Origin: Shewanella sp. VB17
Lineage (GTDB): Bacteria; Pseudomonadota; Gammaproteobacteria; Enterobacterales; Shewanellaceae
DNA length: 64,000 nt
NCBI RefSeq assembly: GCF_013248905.1
Contig: NZ_JABRVS010000001.1
Location: 2,604,001 to 2,668,000, forward strand
Reading direction: 5' to 3'
Shown here: positions 61,861 to 64,000 of the stretch, in pieces
Layout: each line of letters opens with the position of its first letter
How positions within the stretch are numbered: the stretch's first letter is position 1
The notes under the pieces: generated by a model
Databases searched by the model: none
What the model was told of the DNA's origin: nothing
What the model saw: the letters and a program-made list of their open reading frames with translations, nothing else
Position numbers and translations under genes: made by a program

Positions 61861-62670
61861 TTAGCTACCAAATATTCGTTTTAAGAAACCTTTCTTCTGC
61901 TCAGTGACAAAGCGTAAAGGGAGTTGTTCTCCTAGTAATCGGTCGATGCTATCGCTGTAAGCTTTGCCTGCATCACTTTCTTGATCCATGATAACGGGCA
62001 CACCTGAATTTGATGCTTTTAGCACGGCTTGAGATTCAGGGATCACGCCAAGTAAAGGAATAGCTAAGATTTCTTCAACATCTTCTACGCTTAACATTTC
62101 TCCGCTGGATACTCGGGCAGGGGAGTAACGTGTCAGTAATAAGTATTCTTTAACCGGTTCTAAGCCTTCTTCAGCGCGTTTTGATTTACTCTGCAACATG
62201 CCTAAAATTCTATCTGAATCACGTACTGAGCTTACTTCAGGGTTGGTGGTGACAATAGCCGTATCGGCGAAATAGAGTGCCATCATTGCCCCAGTTTCTA
62301 TGCCTGCGGGTGAATCACAGATAATAAACTCAAAATCTTTAGCTAAGTTATCCAGCACCCTACCGACACCTTCTTTGGTCAGTGCATCTTTATCCCGTGT
62401 TTGTGAAGCGGGTAATATAAATAGATTTTGACAACGCTTATCTTTGATAAGTGCTTGATTTAAATTGGCTTCACCATTGATAACATTAACGAAGTCATAG
62501 ACTACTCTGCGTTCACAACCCATGATAAGGTCTAAGTTACGCAGTCCGATATCAAAATCTACAACGACAGTTTTATGCCCTTTTAATGCCAAACCTGTAG
62601 CAATAGCAGCACTTGATGTGGTTTTACCCACGCCGCCTTTACCTGAGGTGACAACAATTATTTGTGTCAT
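61861..62670 (-). CDS. minD: Septum site-determining ATPase MinD
   Basis: A 269-residue ParA/Mrp-family ATPase with the deviant Walker A SGKGGVGKTT (Lys11 and Lys16 both present). It ends in an amphipathic membrane-targeting helix (KKGFLKRIFGS). It recruits MinC to the membrane and is displaced by MinE. Confidence 0.98.
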   Translation of the reverse strand: MTQIIVVTSGKGGVGKTTSSAAIATGLALKGHKTVVVDFDIGLRNLDLIMGCERRVVYDFVNVINGEANLNQALIKDKRCQNLFILPASQTRDKDALTKEGVGRVLDNLAKDFEFIICDSPAGIETGAMMALYFADTAIVTTNPEVSSVRDSDRILGMLQSKSKRAEEGLEPVKEYLLLTRYSPARVSSGEMLSVEDVEEILAIPLLGVIPESQAVLKASNSGVPVIMDQESDAGKAYSDSIDRLLGEQLPLRFVTEQKKGFLKRIFGS

Positions 62671-62696
62671 GTCTTATTCTTTCCTTTTTGCTGTCT

Positions 62697-63362
62697 TTAA
62701 AGAGGTAGCGCTTCCATAATAAGAGATTCACCATCGAGGCGAATACAGCCACTTTTTGTTGTATTATCGTGTTCAATGTTTTCGGCTAGCCAATATTGTC
62801 CTGCCACTGATACCAGTTCGGCTTCTATAGTGCGTGCGATAATAACCGCATGTTTATTACCCGCAGCACCAGCCATGGCTTTGCCTCGCAAGTTACCATA
62901 AATGTGAATGCTACCATCGGCAATCACTTCAGCACCATTACCCACAGTACCAATAATAACAAGGTCGCCATTTTTTGCATAAATTTGTTGGCCAGAACGC
63001 ACATTTTGTTTCACTATTTTAGTGGTATTAGGCATTACAAGCTGATTTTTTGACTGTTTTCCTGACTTAATAAGCGCCAATCCCAATACTTTAGCTTGAG
63101 CTGCAATACTGTCAATGGCTTCGGTTATCCCAACGATCACTAATTGTCTGGAGGTCAGTAAATCTTTTAGTGCTGCTAAATTATACTCAGGTTGGGTAAT
63201 GCGACTGAGGTTAACAACCAGTGGTGCGCCGATAAAAAATTGTGGTGCAATAGCCAGTTTACTCTCTAGTTCACTTGCCACTTTCTCCAAATCAAGATGA
63301 TTAATATGGAGTACTGAAAGTGTAAATGATGAGCCTTTTAGCTCTAGGCTTGGAGTCTGCAT
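62697..63362 (-). CDS. minC: Septum site-determining protein MinC
   Basis: A 221-residue division inhibitor. The N-terminal domain antagonises FtsZ. The C-terminal beta-helix (about residues 115-221, with GDLVIIGTVGNGAEVIADGS and GNLRGKAMAGA) dimerises and binds MinD. It is the first gene of minCDE, with a 26-bp gap to minD and a divergent ycgL 120 bp away. Confidence 0.96.
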   Translation of the reverse strand: MQTPSLELKGSSFTLSVLHINHLDLEKVASELESKLAIAPQFFIGAPLVVNLSRITQPEYNLAALKDLLTSRQLVIVGITEAIDSIAAQAKVLGLALIKSGKQSKNQLVMPNTTKIVKQNVRSGQQIYAKNGDLVIIGTVGNGAEVIADGSIHIYGNLRGKAMAGAAGNKHAVIIARTIEAELVSVAGQYWLAENIEHDNTTKSGCIRLDGESLIMEALPL

Positions 63363-63482
63363 TGTTACCTTGCTCTTATTAAATAATCAGGCTTGATACT
63401 GATATACATTATATTAATAGCTGTACATGTTATAGTGTGGCCTTGTTAGTAGCAAGTTGAATAGTAGGAAAGTAGACAGTAT

Positions 63483-63764
63483 ATGATCTGTGCCGTGTAT
63501 AAGAGTCGATGTAAGCTTGATAGTTATCTTTTCGTTGAAAAACGTAATGAATTTGAACGTGTTCCTGTTGCATTACTTGAGATGTTTGGGTCACCAGAGC
63601 TGGTGATGATGTTGCCCTTGATGAAGCGGGATTATTTAGGTTTTGCAGATATTGAGAAAGTGAAAAATGAATTAGTCAATAAAGGCTATTATTTGCAATT
63701 GCCTCCGCCAGTGGTCGATTTACTTGAAGAGCATAAACGTGCGATAGGCTACAGTAGGGAGTAG
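63483..63764 (+). CDS. ycgL: YcgL-domain protein
   Basis: A 93-residue protein of the small YcgL family (UPF0745), found beside minC in gammaproteobacteria. Characteristic features are the N-terminal CAVYKSRCKLDSYLFVEK and the C-terminal GYYLQLPPPVVDLLEEHK. Function is not established. Confidence 0.92.
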   Translation: MICAVYKSRCKLDSYLFVEKRNEFERVPVALLEMFGSPELVMMLPLMKRDYLGFADIEKVKNELVNKGYYLQLPPPVVDLLEEHKRAIGYSRE

Positions 63765-63881
63765 AGTGGATGCATTTAGCCGAAAAATGCCATCTTGAAC
63801 TGGCTTAGGTGTATAAGCTTCATTGTATCTACTTCTTAGTGTAAAATAAGTAAAGGTAGTGGCTTTTTGTCGAAAATAATC

Positions 63882-64000
63882 ATGTCATTTTGGAAAGAAA
63901 AATCCTTAACTCAGATGGATCCCCATGAATGGGAATCCTTGTGTGATGGATGTGGTAAGTGTTGTTTAAATAAGTTAATTGATGATGAGACCGAAGAACT
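63882..64000 (+). CDS. ycgN: YcgN/YkgJ-type cysteine-rich protein (3' end outside window)
   Basis: The first 39 codons only. The opening SFWKEKSLTQMDPHEWESLC and DGCGKCCLNKL match the UPF0260/YcgN family, whose cysteine cluster is of the zinc- or iron-chelating YkgJ type. The frame is open to the window end. ycgL-ycgN adjacency is the usual arrangement. Confidence 0.85.
   Translation, partial: MSFWKEKSLTQMDPHEWESLCDGCGKCCLNKLIDDETEE

Noticed and set aside
1..64000. tRNA or rRNA genes
   Set aside because: No tRNA-like cloverleaf or T-loop signature was found by eye in the gene-free stretches.

Overview
The window looks like a chromosomal segment of a marine Shewanella-type gammaproteobacterium. 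The basis is gene content and order: a monomeric isocitrate dehydrogenase gene, cspD/clpS-clpA, infA-bpt-aat, nhaB/fadR, tamAB, hrpA, a napEDABC operon with NapC, fadD-rnd and minCDE-ycgL-ycgN. Base composition is moderately AT-rich. No tRNA, rRNA or CRISPR array was found.

Core region 1 (1-27 kb). The 3' part of the isocitrate dehydrogenase gene is followed by an N-degron neighbourhood: clpS and clpA (adaptor and unfoldase), then bpt and aat (two leucyl-transferases) with infA. After these come a glycine-zipper envelope protein, a Nif3-family protein, dsbB, nhaB, fadR, the tamAB outer-membrane assembly pair, the helicase gene hrpA, and the periplasmic nitrate reductase operon with an FNR-like box upstream.

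Accessory metabolic region (27-35.4 kb). It holds a LysR regulator, ddl, an aldolase plus DapA-family pair divergent from a MocR-type regulator, a BenE-type transporter divergent from a cupin-XRE regulator with two palindromic operator candidates between them, and a PQ-loop-like membrane protein.

Polymorphic-toxin island (35.9-52.3 kb). This is the unusual part. A filamentous-haemagglutinin/CdiA-like exoprotein is split in two: a 926-residue protein with a two-partner-secretion-like N-terminus, and a 1393-residue protein with haemagglutinin-type repeats, a DUF637-like region, an AENN (VENN-like) pretoxin motif and a C-terminal domain resembling restriction-endonuclease-fold toxins. An immunity gene resembling Imm49 follows. 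Downstream lies an array of displaced modules: three toxin C-terminal fragments, each followed by a complete immunity-like gene (one a near-copy of the first immunity gene), a degraded Y1/RAYT-like transposase tail, five copies of a hairpin-bearing repeat, and at least five divergent small secreted proteins that share one architecture. Inverted 9-10 bp motifs (GGTGCCACC and GGGTGGCAC) sit at several module boundaries and at both ends of the transposase remnant. A duplicated block of about 0.8 kb and a duplicated lipoprotein 3' end record recombination. No TpsB/CdiB partner gene is present.

Core region 2 (52.5-64 kb). The chromosome resumes with tsaB, a small conserved gene, a membrane M50-like peptidase, a GMC oxidoreductase, an exported methyltransferase-like protein, an alpha/beta hydrolase, fadD, rnd, minCDE, ycgL and the start of ycgN.
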